Assembly: GCA_003446605.1 (NCBI GenBank)
Contig: DMDF01000123.1
Location: 1-10,701, forward strand
DNA length: 10,701 bases
Direction: 5' to 3'
From: Anaerolineaceae bacterium
GTDB taxonomy: Bacteria > Chloroflexota > Anaerolineae > Anaerolineales > Anaerolineaceae
The position numbers and the translations under genes are program-made. Below, one piece after another: positions 1 to 7,859 of this stretch. Below the pieces are notes generated by a model that was given only the letters and a program-made list of their open reading frames with translations, had not been told where the DNA came from and ran no database searches. Position 1 is the first letter of the stretch, and every line of letters begins with the position of its first letter.

Positions 1-1122
1 TGGATTCGGCGCAGACATCATCTGCCTGATGATGAGGACACGTGCCGGCTAGCCCGCCATTATATTCTCTCAGCTGAGAACATCCAGCGCGAATTTGACA
101 ATTTGCTGGATCAGGCTGAGCCGCAAGCAGTGATCGTATTCAATGGTATGTTCTATCCTGAAGCCGTTGCGCGCTATCTTGCACAAAGACGAGATATTCC
201 TGTCTATACCCATGAAGTGGGCATGCTGCCACATTCAGTTTTCTTTACCAGTGGGGAGGCTACCGCCTATCCTATCGATATCCCAGATTCATTTACTCTG
301 AACGAATCGCAGCAGCAGCAGTTGGATGATTATCTTTTGAAAAGAACAACGGGTAAGTTCAGCACTGCTGGGGTGGAATTCTGGCCGGAGATGCAGGGAT
401 TGGACCCTGTTTTACAGAAAGACATGCAGGTTTTTCAAGCGGTTGTTCCCGTTTTTACCAATGTGGTTTTTGATACAAGCCAGGCGCATGCCAATGTGGT
501 ATTTCCTCACATGTTTGCCTGGCTGGAAGCGGTGTTGAAAGCTATACACACCCACCCCGAAGTACTTTTCATCATTCGCGCTCATCCTGATGAATTGCGA
601 CCTGGTAAGGAAAGTGAAGAGACAGTGGCACAGTGGATCGGGAAAAACAATGTGCTTGATCTGCCAAACGTGCGTTTTATCAATGCCAGGGAATATGTCA
701 GTTCCTATGAACTGATCAAGGTCGCCAAATTTGTGATGGTCTATAATTCCACTATTGGCTTGGAAGCCACGATATTTGGAAAACCAGTATTGTGCGCGGG
801 AAAAGCACGCTACACCCAGCTACCCACCGTCTTTTTTCCACCCAGCAAGAAAGAATTTTGCGCACAATTGGAAGATTTTTTGGTACAAGAAAAAATTGAC
901 CTGCCTGCACAATTTGTTGATAACGCGAGAAAAGTACTCTATCACCAGCTTTTCCTTGCTTCTCTCCCGTTTGATGAATTTCTGGAAGATGAGAACTACT
1001 GGAAGGGTTATGTGAAGATGCTCAATTTCGATCCGGAAAAGCTCAAGGCGGATCGGTCATTATCCATCAGAACCATTCTGCGAGGTATCCAGGAAAAGGA
1101 GCAGTTCTTACAGGAAACATGA
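1..1122 (+). CDS. Capsule-synthesis-type glycan transferase, 5'-truncated
   Basis: The reading frame is open from the first base, so the true start lies upstream; 373 residues are visible. The TTG at 103 is only an internal leucine codon. The C-terminal half looks like the nucleotide-sugar-binding half of a GT-B-fold capsule polysaccharide protein (PF05159-like, related in style to Kdo and glycerophosphate polymer transferases). It has FIIRAHPDE at about visible residues 191-199, a strand ending in NSTIGLEA at about 249-256, and FGKPVLCAGKARY just after. The RAHP and S-T-IGLEA-GKPV pattern is typical of that family. The first half (FNGMFYPEAVARYL, then THEVGMLPHS) would be the acceptor domain. 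No membrane segment or signal peptide is visible, so it probably acts in the cytoplasm. Its stop overlaps the next start (ATGA), implying translational coupling. The family assignment is fairly secure; donor and acceptor are unknown. Confidence 0.75.
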   Translation, partial: WIRRRHHLPDDEDTCRLARHYILSAENIQREFDNLLDQAEPQAVIVFNGMFYPEAVARYLAQRRDIPVYTHEVGMLPHSVFFTSGEATAYPIDIPDSFTLNESQQQQLDDYLLKRTTGKFSTAGVEFWPEMQGLDPVLQKDMQVFQAVVPVFTNVVFDTSQAHANVVFPHMFAWLEAVLKAIHTHPEVLFIIRAHPDELRPGKESEETVAQWIGKNNVLDLPNVRFINAREYVSSYELIKVAKFVMVYNSTIGLEATIFGKPVLCAGKARYTQLPTVFFPPSKKEFCAQLEDFLVQEKIDLPAQFVDNARKVLYHQLFLASLPFDEFLEDENYWKGYVKMLNFDPEKLKADRSLSIRTILRGIQEKEQFLQET

Positions 1123-2099
1123 AAGCGCTTTGTTCTATTATCATCCGTGCTTACAATGAAGAGAAACATCTCGGAAAGTTGCTGCAAGGGATCGCTTCGC
1201 AGACTGTACAGCCTGTTCAGGTTATCCTGGTCGATTCTGGTTCCACGGATAGAACTAGAACCATCGCGCAGGATTTTGGGGCGGAGATTGTTCATATCAA
1301 ACCGGATCAATTTACCTTTGGACGGTCTCTCAACCTGGGGATCGACCATGCCGAGGCGGAAATCGTGATCATGGCAAGCGCGCATGTCTATCCTGTTTAT
1401 CCCGACTGGCTTGAAAAGTTGATGGAGCCCTTCAAAGACGAAAAGGTTGCCCTGGTGTATGGGAAACAATCTGGTTGCGATACTTCCAAGTTCTCCGAAC
1501 TACAGGGGTTCCGTCACTGGTATCCGGATGTTTCTGACTACAATCAGGATACTCCCTTTTGCAATAATGCCAATGCTGCCATTCGCAAGAACCTGTGGCA
1601 GTCCCATCCCTACGATGAGAGCCTAACCGGATTAGAAGACCTGGCGTGGGCAAAATGGGTCAAACAGCAGGGCTACCGCATCGCTTACAGTGCAGAGGCG
1701 GAGATCGTGCATGTCCATCAAGAAACCTGGAAGGGTGTGTACAATCGTTATCGCCGTGAAGGCATGGCGTTCAAGCACATCAACCCCGAGGCTACTTTCT
1801 CAATCGGAGAGTTCATTAAAGCGTTGCATGAAAATGTGCACAATGACTGGCGCGAAGCTCGCAAGCAAAAAAAACTGACCAAAGAATGTTGTAATGTTGT
1901 GAAATTCCGTGCGTGCCAATTCTGGGGAACATACCAGGGCTATCGCCAATCTGGTCCATTGACCTGGCAGTTAAAGCAAACTTTTTATTACCCGCGTACC
2001 CATCTTCCGATGGATAATAATAATGGACGGCAGGGCGTGAAACCGATTTCCTATGAGGAAATATCATCCTCTGATAAAGAAAAGGAGAGTGGTAAATGA
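1119..2099 (+). CDS. GT2 family glycosyltransferase with SAH in place of DXD
   Basis: A 326-residue GT-A-fold family 2 glycosyltransferase. The N terminus has SIIIRAYNEE (residues 6-15) and VDSGSTDRT (38-46), the usual nucleotide-binding strand and loop. Where most GT2 enzymes carry the metal-binding DXD or DD motif, this one reads MASAHVYP (85-92). The candidate catalytic acids follow in GLEDLAWAKW (171-180; E173, D174), then HVHQETW (198-204). The SAH variant recurs, as I recall, in a GT2 subgroup often labelled rhamnosyltransferase-like, so the protein need not be inactive. The C-terminal 100 residues are basic and amphipathic and may touch the membrane. The start is set by the ATGA overlap with the preceding gene. 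It most likely adds one sugar to a lipid-linked repeat unit at the inner face of the membrane; the sugar cannot be told from sequence. Confidence 0.88.
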   Translation: MKALCSIIIRAYNEEKHLGKLLQGIASQTVQPVQVILVDSGSTDRTRTIAQDFGAEIVHIKPDQFTFGRSLNLGIDHAEAEIVIMASAHVYPVYPDWLEKLMEPFKDEKVALVYGKQSGCDTSKFSELQGFRHWYPDVSDYNQDTPFCNNANAAIRKNLWQSHPYDESLTGLEDLAWAKWVKQQGYRIAYSAEAEIVHVHQETWKGVYNRYRREGMAFKHINPEATFSIGEFIKALHENVHNDWREARKQKKLTKECCNVVKFRACQFWGTYQGYRQSGPLTWQLKQTFYYPRTHLPMDNNNGRQGVKPISYEEISSSDKEKESGK

Positions 2100-2782
2100 A
2101 ATTCAAAAAAGTTGTGGCATTGGTACCCATGCGCCATCATTCTCAACGCGTTCCACAAAAGAATTTCCGTGATTTGGCAGGCAAACCTCTCTATATGCAC
2201 ATCCTCTTTTCCCTTTCAAAATGTGATCTCATTGATGAGATCGTGGTGGATACGGATAGTCCTATTATTCAAGAGGGCATCGCGGAGAAATTTCCTCATA
2301 TCACAGTTTTGAAGCGACCAGAACATCTATGTGCTGATACTGTTCCCATGAATGAGATCCTTTTTTATGACACCGAACAGGTGCGTGCGGATGTGTATTT
2401 GCAAACCCACAGTACCAATCCTTTGCTGCAAACCAACACTATCGAGAAAGCCATCCGGGATTTTTCCAATGCGTTTCCGGCTTATGACTCTTTATTCTCT
2501 GTGACCCGCATGCAGACCCGTTTGTGGGATGCACTGGCTCGCCCGATCAATCACAACCCTGCCATCTTGCTGCAAACCCAGGACTTGCCACCGGTCTATG
2601 AAGAAAACTCCTGTATCTATTTATTTACCCGTGAAGGATTGTTGAAGCATCGCACACGCATTGGTGACCGACCATTGATGTTTGAAATATCCGCACTGGA
2701 AGCTCAGGATATTGATGAAGAACAGGATTTTCTCATTGCAGATCTGCTGTTGAAATACCAGCAGCGCAATCAATTGCTATAA
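2096..2782 (+). CDS. Acylneuraminate cytidylyltransferase family protein (CMP-sugar synthetase)
   Basis: A 228-residue protein of the CMP-sialic acid / CMP-Kdo synthetase family (PF02348). This family joins a 2-keto-3-deoxy sugar acid to CMP from CTP. The N-terminal CTP loop is VPMRHHSQRVPQKNF (residues 10-24), a variant of the usual PARGGSKR-P-KN: arginines 13 and 18 and K22-N23 are kept, while the two glycines are replaced by HH. VDTDS (51-55) and QTHSTNPLL (103-111) match family positions, and the late DIDEEQD (205-211) supplies the metal-binding aspartates. The start overlaps the previous stop (ATGA). The length is typical for NeuA-type enzymes without extra domains. The neighbouring dehydrogenases and DUF115 protein suggest an acidic, CMP-activated building block, but no NeuB-like condensing enzyme is in view. 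The true substrate could be a nonulosonic acid, a Kdo relative or another acid. Confidence 0.88.
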   Translation: MKFKKVVALVPMRHHSQRVPQKNFRDLAGKPLYMHILFSLSKCDLIDEIVVDTDSPIIQEGIAEKFPHITVLKRPEHLCADTVPMNEILFYDTEQVRADVYLQTHSTNPLLQTNTIEKAIRDFSNAFPAYDSLFSVTRMQTRLWDALARPINHNPAILLQTQDLPPVYEENSCIYLFTREGLLKHRTRIGDRPLMFEISALEAQDIDEEQDFLIADLLLKYQQRNQLL

Positions 2783-2803
2783 TTTCAAGTAAAGGAAGGC
2801 GTT

Positions 2804-3787
2804 ATGCCGACTGTTCTGTTATCCGCACCTTATATGCTGCCTTTTGTCGAACGGTTTAAAGTGGTGTTCGATCATTATGGTATTGATTTGCTCATTCCGG
2901 ATGTGCATGAGCGCATGGAAGAGGCACACATCCTGGAATATGCCGGTCAGTTTGACGGGACAATCTGCGGGGATGATCGCTATTCTGAAGCTGTTATCAG
3001 ACAGTGCCTGCCCCGACTGAAGGTTATCTCTAAATGGGGTACCGGCATCGATTCCATCAACAAGATCTTTGCGGAAAGTGTGGGCATCATGGTTGGCAAT
3101 ACACCCAATGCCTTTACCCTGCCGGTTTCAGATTCCGTGATGGGATATGTGCTGGCGTTCGCCCGTAGACAACCCTGGATGGATCGCGCCATACGCTCAG
3201 GCGTATGGGAAAAGATTCCCGGTCGTTCATTGAGTGAATGTACCCTGGGTGTAATCGGGGTGGGTAATATTGGTAAAGCGGTCATCCGCCGGGCAAAGGG
3301 GTTTGGTATGCGCATGCTTGGCAATGACATCATACCCATTGCCTCCGATTTCATCATCGAGAACCGTGTGGAAATGGTTGGGCTTGAAGAATTACTGGCA
3401 CAAGCTGATTTCATCAGCTTAAACTGCGATCTTAACCCGAGCAGCTTTCACATTATCAATGCTCATACGCTTGAATGGGTCACATCCCATGCGGTGCTCA
3501 TCAACACCGCGCGCGGAGCGTTGGTGGATGAACCTGCGCTGGTGACAGCTTTACAGAGTGGTCAACTGAATGGAGCGGCTCTGGATGTGTTTGAAGTGGA
3601 ACCACTGCCTCCTGATTCCCCGTTGCGGGAAATGGAGAACGTCATGCTGGCATCGCACAATTCCAACTCCAGCCCTTCTGCGTGGGAACGGGTGCATTGG
3701 AACACCATTCGCAATTTGCTGCAGGGACTGCACATCGAACATGCTGACCTGGAAGATTTGCAGCGGAAATACGCGCGATTTGATTGA
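2804..3787 (+). CDS. D-2-hydroxyacid dehydrogenase, phosphoglycerate dehydrogenase family
   Basis: A 327-residue NAD-dependent D-isomer-specific 2-hydroxyacid dehydrogenase. It has the split catalytic domain (about 1-105 and 290-327) around a Rossmann domain with GVIGVGNIGKAV (149-160) and D175 at the end of the second strand, which suggests NAD rather than NADP. The catalytic triad is present: R237 in NTARGALVDE, E266 in DVFEVEP and H285 in ASHNSNSS. The substrate-site WGTGID and NTPNAF segments lie at 78-83 and 99-104. There is no ACT or other regulatory tail, unlike housekeeping SerA, so a biosynthetic role in this cluster is more likely than serine synthesis. The start is preceded by AAAGGAAGG with good spacing. 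It lies 21 bp after the cytidylyltransferase gene. Inference: it oxidises or reduces a hydroxyacid/ketoacid that is made into, or added to, the CMP-activated sugar. Confidence 0.85.
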   Translation: MPTVLLSAPYMLPFVERFKVVFDHYGIDLLIPDVHERMEEAHILEYAGQFDGTICGDDRYSEAVIRQCLPRLKVISKWGTGIDSINKIFAESVGIMVGNTPNAFTLPVSDSVMGYVLAFARRQPWMDRAIRSGVWEKIPGRSLSECTLGVIGVGNIGKAVIRRAKGFGMRMLGNDIIPIASDFIIENRVEMVGLEELLAQADFISLNCDLNPSSFHIINAHTLEWVTSHAVLINTARGALVDEPALVTALQSGQLNGAALDVFEVEPLPPDSPLREMENVMLASHNSNSSPSAWERVHWNTIRNLLQGLHIEHADLEDLQRKYARFD

Positions 3788-3800
3788 GTAAAGGAGTGCC

Positions 3801-4559
3801 ATGTCAGAACCAAAGATAGTCTTGATCACAGGCGCTGCCGGAGGGATTGGCAGTGCCACGGTTCGCAGATTCTCGCAAGCCGGGTGGAAAGTGATCGGTG
3901 TGGATCGTCGGGAATTTGAAGAGGATTTCCCATCGGATGGCTTATTCATCCTGGCAGATATCTCCAAACCGCAGGATATCTCTGCAATCTACGACCAGGC
4001 AAGTGCGTTTTCACCTTATCTGAATGCAGTCGTCAACAATGCTGCGGTTCAGATATCCAAGCCCATTGTGGAGACTTCCATTGAGGAATGGGATATGGTC
4101 ATGGCATCCAATTTGCGCTCAGCTTTTCTCGGAGCCAAATTTGCCCATCCCCTGCTGGTCAAAGCGGGTGGGGGTGCTATCGTGAACGTCTCTTCGGTGC
4201 ATGCGGTGGCGACATCGGTCAATGTGGCTGCTTATGCTGCTAGTAAAGGGGGTATGCTGGCGCTCACCCGGGCGATGGCAATTGAATTTGCACCCGATAA
4301 CATTCGTGTGAATGCCGTGCTGCCGGGTGCAGTCGATACAGCCATGCTGCGGGATGGCATGAATCGCGGTCAACATGGAGGAGCTTCGATGCAGGAACGC
4401 CTTGAGAATCTGGCACGTAAGACAGTCAATGGTCGTATTGGTCAGCCACAGGAAATTGCCAATACCATTTTCTTCCTGGCGGGAGAGCAATCCTCCTTCA
4501 TGACCGGGCAGGCATTGATCGTGGATGGTGGGGCAACAGCTCGGTTGAGTACGGAGTGA
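3801..4559 (+). CDS. Short-chain dehydrogenase/reductase (classical SDR)
   Basis: A 252-residue classical SDR. It shows the cofactor motif TGAAGGIG (residues 10-17), D35 after the second strand (favouring NAD), NNAA (79-82), N104, catalytic S132 in VNVSS, Y145 and K149 in YAASK, and PG at 175-176. The length is typical, and the C terminus (GQALIVDGG) is the usual SDR ending. An AGGAG box stands seven bases before the ATG, and the gene lies 13 bp after the dehydrogenase. Sugar-modifying SDRs sit beside NeuA-like genes in other acidic-sugar loci, for example PtmA next to PtmB in the Campylobacter legionaminic acid pathway. That makes a sugar oxidoreductase role reasonable here, but the substrate is not readable from sequence. 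Confidence 0.88.
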   Translation: MSEPKIVLITGAAGGIGSATVRRFSQAGWKVIGVDRREFEEDFPSDGLFILADISKPQDISAIYDQASAFSPYLNAVVNNAAVQISKPIVETSIEEWDMVMASNLRSAFLGAKFAHPLLVKAGGGAIVNVSSVHAVATSVNVAAYAASKGGMLALTRAMAIEFAPDNIRVNAVLPGAVDTAMLRDGMNRGQHGGASMQERLENLARKTVNGRIGQPQEIANTIFFLAGEQSSFMTGQALIVDGGATARLSTE

Positions 4560-4562
4560 ATC

Positions 4563-5366
4563 ATGCGTGATACGGTAAAAGAACATCTTCCAGAGGGATT
4601 GCTCAATGCAGGGCGATCTACATTGGATTGGATCAACCGGGTACCGGAAGATCTTTCTGCCGCGGTCCATCCCTGGCGGGTGGATTCGCGTAACAAGATC
4701 AGGACATTTCATGATAAGTACAAAGGAAAACGCTGTTTTGTCATTGGAAATGGTCCCAGCTTGAAAAACACCGATCTGCAAAAATTGAAAGGGGAATATA
4801 CCTTCGGGATGAACCGTATCTATTTGATGTTCCCCGAGTTGGGTTTCCCAACCTCATTTTTGGTGTGCGTCAACGATCTGGTCATTGAACAGACGGCTGA
4901 TGAGATGCAGAACCTCACCATCCCGCGTTTCTTTTCTTGGCGCTCAAGAAAATGGCTGCATCCGGCGCAGGATCTGCATTTTTTGCACACCACCTATACC
5001 GGTCCAAAATTTGCACAAAATGCTGCTAGACGGTTATGGGAGGGTGCAACTGTAACGTATGTGTGCTTGCAGCTGGCTTTTTATTTTGGGTTTGAGGAGG
5101 TCATTCTGATCGGGGTGGATCACAGTTTTGTGACCAAGGGCAAACCTAATACTACCATTGTCTCTGAAGGGGATGACCCTAACCACTTCAACCCCGGTTA
5201 TTTTGGGAAGGGTTTCCGTTGGCAGCTGCCTGATCTGGATACCTCCGAGGTGGCATACAGCATGGCAAAACAAGCCTTTGAAGCGGATGGGCGTAACATT
5301 GTGGATGCTACCCTTGGTGGGAAACTGACCATTTTCCCCAAAGTTGCTTATGACGATTTTTTCTAG
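4563..5366 (+). CDS. DUF115/MptE-like protein, candidate GT42-like CMP-sugar transferase
   Basis: A 267-residue protein of the DUF115 / 6-hydroxymethylpterin diphosphokinase MptE-like family (PF01973). Databases often name it after the archaeal pterin enzyme, but in bacteria it usually occurs in glycan or flagellar glycosylation loci (Maf-type). Key blocks are CFVIGNGPSLK (58-68), GMNRIYLMF (82-90), GATVTYVCLQLAFYFGF (161-177), VILIGVDHSF (180-189), DDPNHFNPGYFGKG (204-217) and DATLGGKLTIFP (248-259). GNGPSLK, the G-x-x-x-x-Y-x-C-x-x-x-A helix and the L-x-G-hydrophobic-D strand occur in the same order in Campylobacter GT42 sialyltransferases. A GGAG box six bases before the ATG fixes the start, which lies three bases after the SDR stop. 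With the CMP-sugar synthetase upstream, a role as the sugar acid transferase is my preferred reading. Family membership is secure; the function is inferred. Confidence 0.8.
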   Translation: MRDTVKEHLPEGLLNAGRSTLDWINRVPEDLSAAVHPWRVDSRNKIRTFHDKYKGKRCFVIGNGPSLKNTDLQKLKGEYTFGMNRIYLMFPELGFPTSFLVCVNDLVIEQTADEMQNLTIPRFFSWRSRKWLHPAQDLHFLHTTYTGPKFAQNAARRLWEGATVTYVCLQLAFYFGFEEVILIGVDHSFVTKGKPNTTIVSEGDDPNHFNPGYFGKGFRWQLPDLDTSEVAYSMAKQAFEADGRNIVDATLGGKLTIFPKVAYDDFF

Positions 5367-5375
5367 GAGATTGGG

Positions 5376-6329
5376 ATGCAGCCATTGATTTCTATTATCA
5401 CCCCTTCCTACAATCAGGCTGCATTTCTAGAGACTACCCTCCAATCTGTGTTGGATCAGGAATATACCAATCTGGAATACCTGGTCGTGGATGGGAAATC
5501 CACGGATGGCAGTCAGGACATCATCCGGCGCTATGCGGATCGGATAGCCTGGTGGGTATCTGAAAAGGATAACGGGCAGGCGGATGCCATCAATAAGGGG
5601 TTGTTACGCGCTCAGGGCGACATCATTGCCTGGCTCAATTCCGATGATTTCTACCTGCCGGGAACCTTGATTAAGGTGGCTGACCATTTTCAAACCCATC
5701 CGGAAACGGGGTTGTTATTTGGGAACTTGCTGGCAGTGGATGAAACGGGTGACCAGATCAATACGCTGCGGTATGCAGGCTACACCCTGGCGGATTTGAT
5801 GACATTTCATATCATCGGGCAGCCAGCTGTGTTCTTCCGCCGGGAAGTGTTGCAACAGGCTGGATTGCTGGATCTTTCGTACCAGTATTTGCTCGATCAC
5901 CAGTTGTGGATCCGCATGGCTTCCATCTGCCAGATGAGGTACATACCGGAACCGCTGGCTGCTGCCCGCTACCATATTGGAGCCAAAAATGTGGCAGCGG
6001 CAGAAAAATTTGGGCAGGAAGCCTACCGTATTGTGGACTGGATGCGTACTTTTGATGGCACCGCTGCAATTTTCCCATCCATTGAACGCAAGGTGCAGGC
6101 AGGAGCATGTTTGATCGATGGGCGCTATCTGCTGGATGGTGGCAAAGGCTGGGCATCCTTCAAGGCTTACCTACACAGCATTGTCCTGCATCCAGCCACA
6201 GGATTTCGAGAATTTCACCGCATGCTGTATGCGCTGGCAGCCGCCCTGGGATTGGTGCGTGTGCGTAATGTGGTGGAACGCCGCAGAAAAATGAATACAA
6301 TGAAAGCAACTTTTCAAAGGAAACGATGA
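5376..6329 (+). CDS. GT2 family glycosyltransferase (WcaA-like)
   Basis: A 317-residue family 2 glycosyltransferase of the type that begins ISIITPSYNQ (residues 5-14). VVDGKSTDGS (37-46) and AWLNSDD (85-91) form the nucleotide- and metal-binding site, and LDHQLWIRM (173-181) holds the likely catalytic acid. The first 95 residues are about two thirds identical, by hand alignment, to the GT2 at 9452-10237, so the two are paralogues. The C-terminal 90 residues are longer than in that paralogue and contain a hydrophobic helix (about 270-295, MLYALAAALG) that may associate with the membrane. AGGAG overlapping the previous stop serves as ribosome binding site. It probably adds a sugar to a lipid-linked intermediate in the cytoplasm; the specificity is unknown. 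Confidence 0.88.
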   Translation: MQPLISIITPSYNQAAFLETTLQSVLDQEYTNLEYLVVDGKSTDGSQDIIRRYADRIAWWVSEKDNGQADAINKGLLRAQGDIIAWLNSDDFYLPGTLIKVADHFQTHPETGLLFGNLLAVDETGDQINTLRYAGYTLADLMTFHIIGQPAVFFRREVLQQAGLLDLSYQYLLDHQLWIRMASICQMRYIPEPLAAARYHIGAKNVAAAEKFGQEAYRIVDWMRTFDGTAAIFPSIERKVQAGACLIDGRYLLDGGKGWASFKAYLHSIVLHPATGFREFHRMLYALAAALGLVRVRNVVERRRKMNTMKATFQRKR

Positions 6330-6333
6330 GTCG

Positions 6334-7833
6334 ATGCAGGCTGTGAAACCGAAAAAGAAACCCTTGTTCGTTTTGCTGACCATTGTGGTGGTCTTGCTGG
6401 GTACTCTGATACGTATTTACGACCTTTCAGATGCACCGCTTGATTTTCACCCCACACGCCAGCTGCATTCTGCGTTGATGTCGCGCGGTATGTATTATCA
6501 ATTGACAGGAGAAACCAGCGCACAGGCGCAGCGGGCGATTGAACAGTGGAAGTTGGAAGGCTTGATCGAGCCTCCCATCATGGAATGGTTAACCGCATTT
6601 GGATACCGCCTGGTTGGGGAGGTTGATCTGCGCATCCCGCGCTTGATCGCGATGACATTCTGGCTTCTCTCAGCTATTTTGCTGGTTATTGGGGCAAAAG
6701 AAGAACAGGGCTGGAAAGCAGCGTTGATCGGTGTGGCTTTCTTTCTCTTCTATCCCTATGGTGTTATTGCCAGCCGCTCTTTTCAGCCTGAGACCCTGCT
6801 GGTGTTCTTTCTGGCTTTTTTCCTGCTGGCTTTATTACAGTGGGATAAACGGCGCAACTGGCGTTGGGCAGTTGCCGCCGGGCTGCTGGGAGGGGTAGCA
6901 ATTTTCGTCAAAACCGTGGCAGCTTTCTTTGTAGCCGGAATGTGGCTGGGATGGTTGCTGAGCGATAAGAATTGGAAAACAGTTTTTAAAGATGCCAAAA
7001 TATGGGTCGCATTCCTCCTCACCATTCTGCCTTATGGTATCTATCTGGTATATGGTGTGTGGATCGATAAGGGACTGGCAGGGCAATTCAGCTTGCGCTT
7101 TTTCCCATCCATGTGGACGGATGTTGCTTTTTATCTGCGCTGGTTATCCAACTTGCGCAGAGTGGTCAGTGTGGAATGGCTGGTTGCGGCACTGGTAGGA
7201 ATATTTCTCATGGAAAAGAAGAGCACTCGCAATATCCTGCTGGGAGCAGGCGTGGGCTATATTCTGCTGGGCTTTGCCCTTCCACATCATATTTCCACTC
7301 ATGATTACTATCATCTGCCACTGCTGCTGTTGGTAGCATTTGCTGTGACCGCTTTGTTTCAAAAACTTATACGCTGGCTAGGGGAGAAGAAAACGGGTGT
7401 GCAGGTTGCGACTGGAATTGCTTTCTGTATGCTGTTCGGCATCTATGCCATGGATGCTCGCTCCACATTGAATAAGCAGGATTATCGCCAGGAAGTGGCA
7501 TATTGGGAGAGAGTAGGCACGATGTTTTCCCCGCAAGATAAAGTGGTAGCACTCAGCCAGGATTACAGCTACCGCCTGGCTTACTGGGGCTGGGTTAGTT
7601 CGCGCAACTGGCCTAACATGGATGATATAGCGCTGCGCCAGCAAGCCGGGTTGGATGTGGACATAGCAGACTATTTTGAAGACTATACTTCCGGATATGA
7701 TTATTTCTTGGTGACAGATTTTGAGGAGTTTACGCGCCAACCCGAGTTGGAGGAATGGCTGCGTGCCAATTATCCATTGCTATCTACGGAAGAGGGTGTT
7801 CTTGTATTTGATCTGACTCCAGCGAATCCATGA
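6334..7833 (+). CDS. Polytopic GT39-like (GT-C) glycosyltransferase
   Basis: A 499-residue integral membrane protein resembling the dolichyl-phosphate-mannose/ArnT group (GT39/GT83, PMT_2-like). Hydrophobic segments can be seen near residues 11-28, 104-120, 128-146, 153-169, 177-208, 223-241, 282-292, 301-316, 328-343 and 358-373. The first outer loop carries the catalytic-type acid in DFHPTRQ (37-43), and EPPIMEW (79-85) and HDYYHLP (323-329) match the family's loop motifs. A soluble C-terminal domain of about 125 residues follows. Such enzymes move a sugar from a polyprenyl-phosphate donor to an acceptor outside the membrane. The start is five bases after the previous stop; an AAAGGAAA box lies about ten bases upstream. 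An ATG at 6326 overlaps the previous stop but opens only a six-codon frame. GC is near 50% despite the membrane content, unlike the next gene. Confidence 0.82.
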   Translation: MQAVKPKKKPLFVLLTIVVVLLGTLIRIYDLSDAPLDFHPTRQLHSALMSRGMYYQLTGETSAQAQRAIEQWKLEGLIEPPIMEWLTAFGYRLVGEVDLRIPRLIAMTFWLLSAILLVIGAKEEQGWKAALIGVAFFLFYPYGVIASRSFQPETLLVFFLAFFLLALLQWDKRRNWRWAVAAGLLGGVAIFVKTVAAFFVAGMWLGWLLSDKNWKTVFKDAKIWVAFLLTILPYGIYLVYGVWIDKGLAGQFSLRFFPSMWTDVAFYLRWLSNLRRVVSVEWLVAALVGIFLMEKKSTRNILLGAGVGYILLGFALPHHISTHDYYHLPLLLLVAFAVTALFQKLIRWLGEKKTGVQVATGIAFCMLFGIYAMDARSTLNKQDYRQEVAYWERVGTMFSPQDKVVALSQDYSYRLAYWGWVSSRNWPNMDDIALRQQAGLDVDIADYFEDYTSGYDYFLVTDFEEFTRQPELEEWLRANYPLLSTEEGVLVFDLTPANP

Positions 7834-7859
7834 GGAATGTATGCAGAGCATCCAGCTGG

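Noticed and set aside
309..324. Short CAG repeat in the first gene
   Set aside because: Only a few units encoding a glutamine run; no sign of a functional repeat array.
103..1122. TTG at 103 as the start of the first gene
   Set aside because: The same frame is open without a stop back to base 1, and the upstream residues read as ordinary protein, so the gene is cut by the window edge.
4119..4781. 220-codon minus-strand open frame over the SDR and DUF115 genes
   Set aside because: It is antisense to two clear family genes, spans their junction and shows a cysteine- and histidine-rich shadow composition with no recognisable motif.
6326..6346. Six-codon frame from ATG 6326 overlapping the GT2 stop
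   Set aside because: It is too short to be a gene and is more likely incidental, although it may affect re-initiation at 6334.
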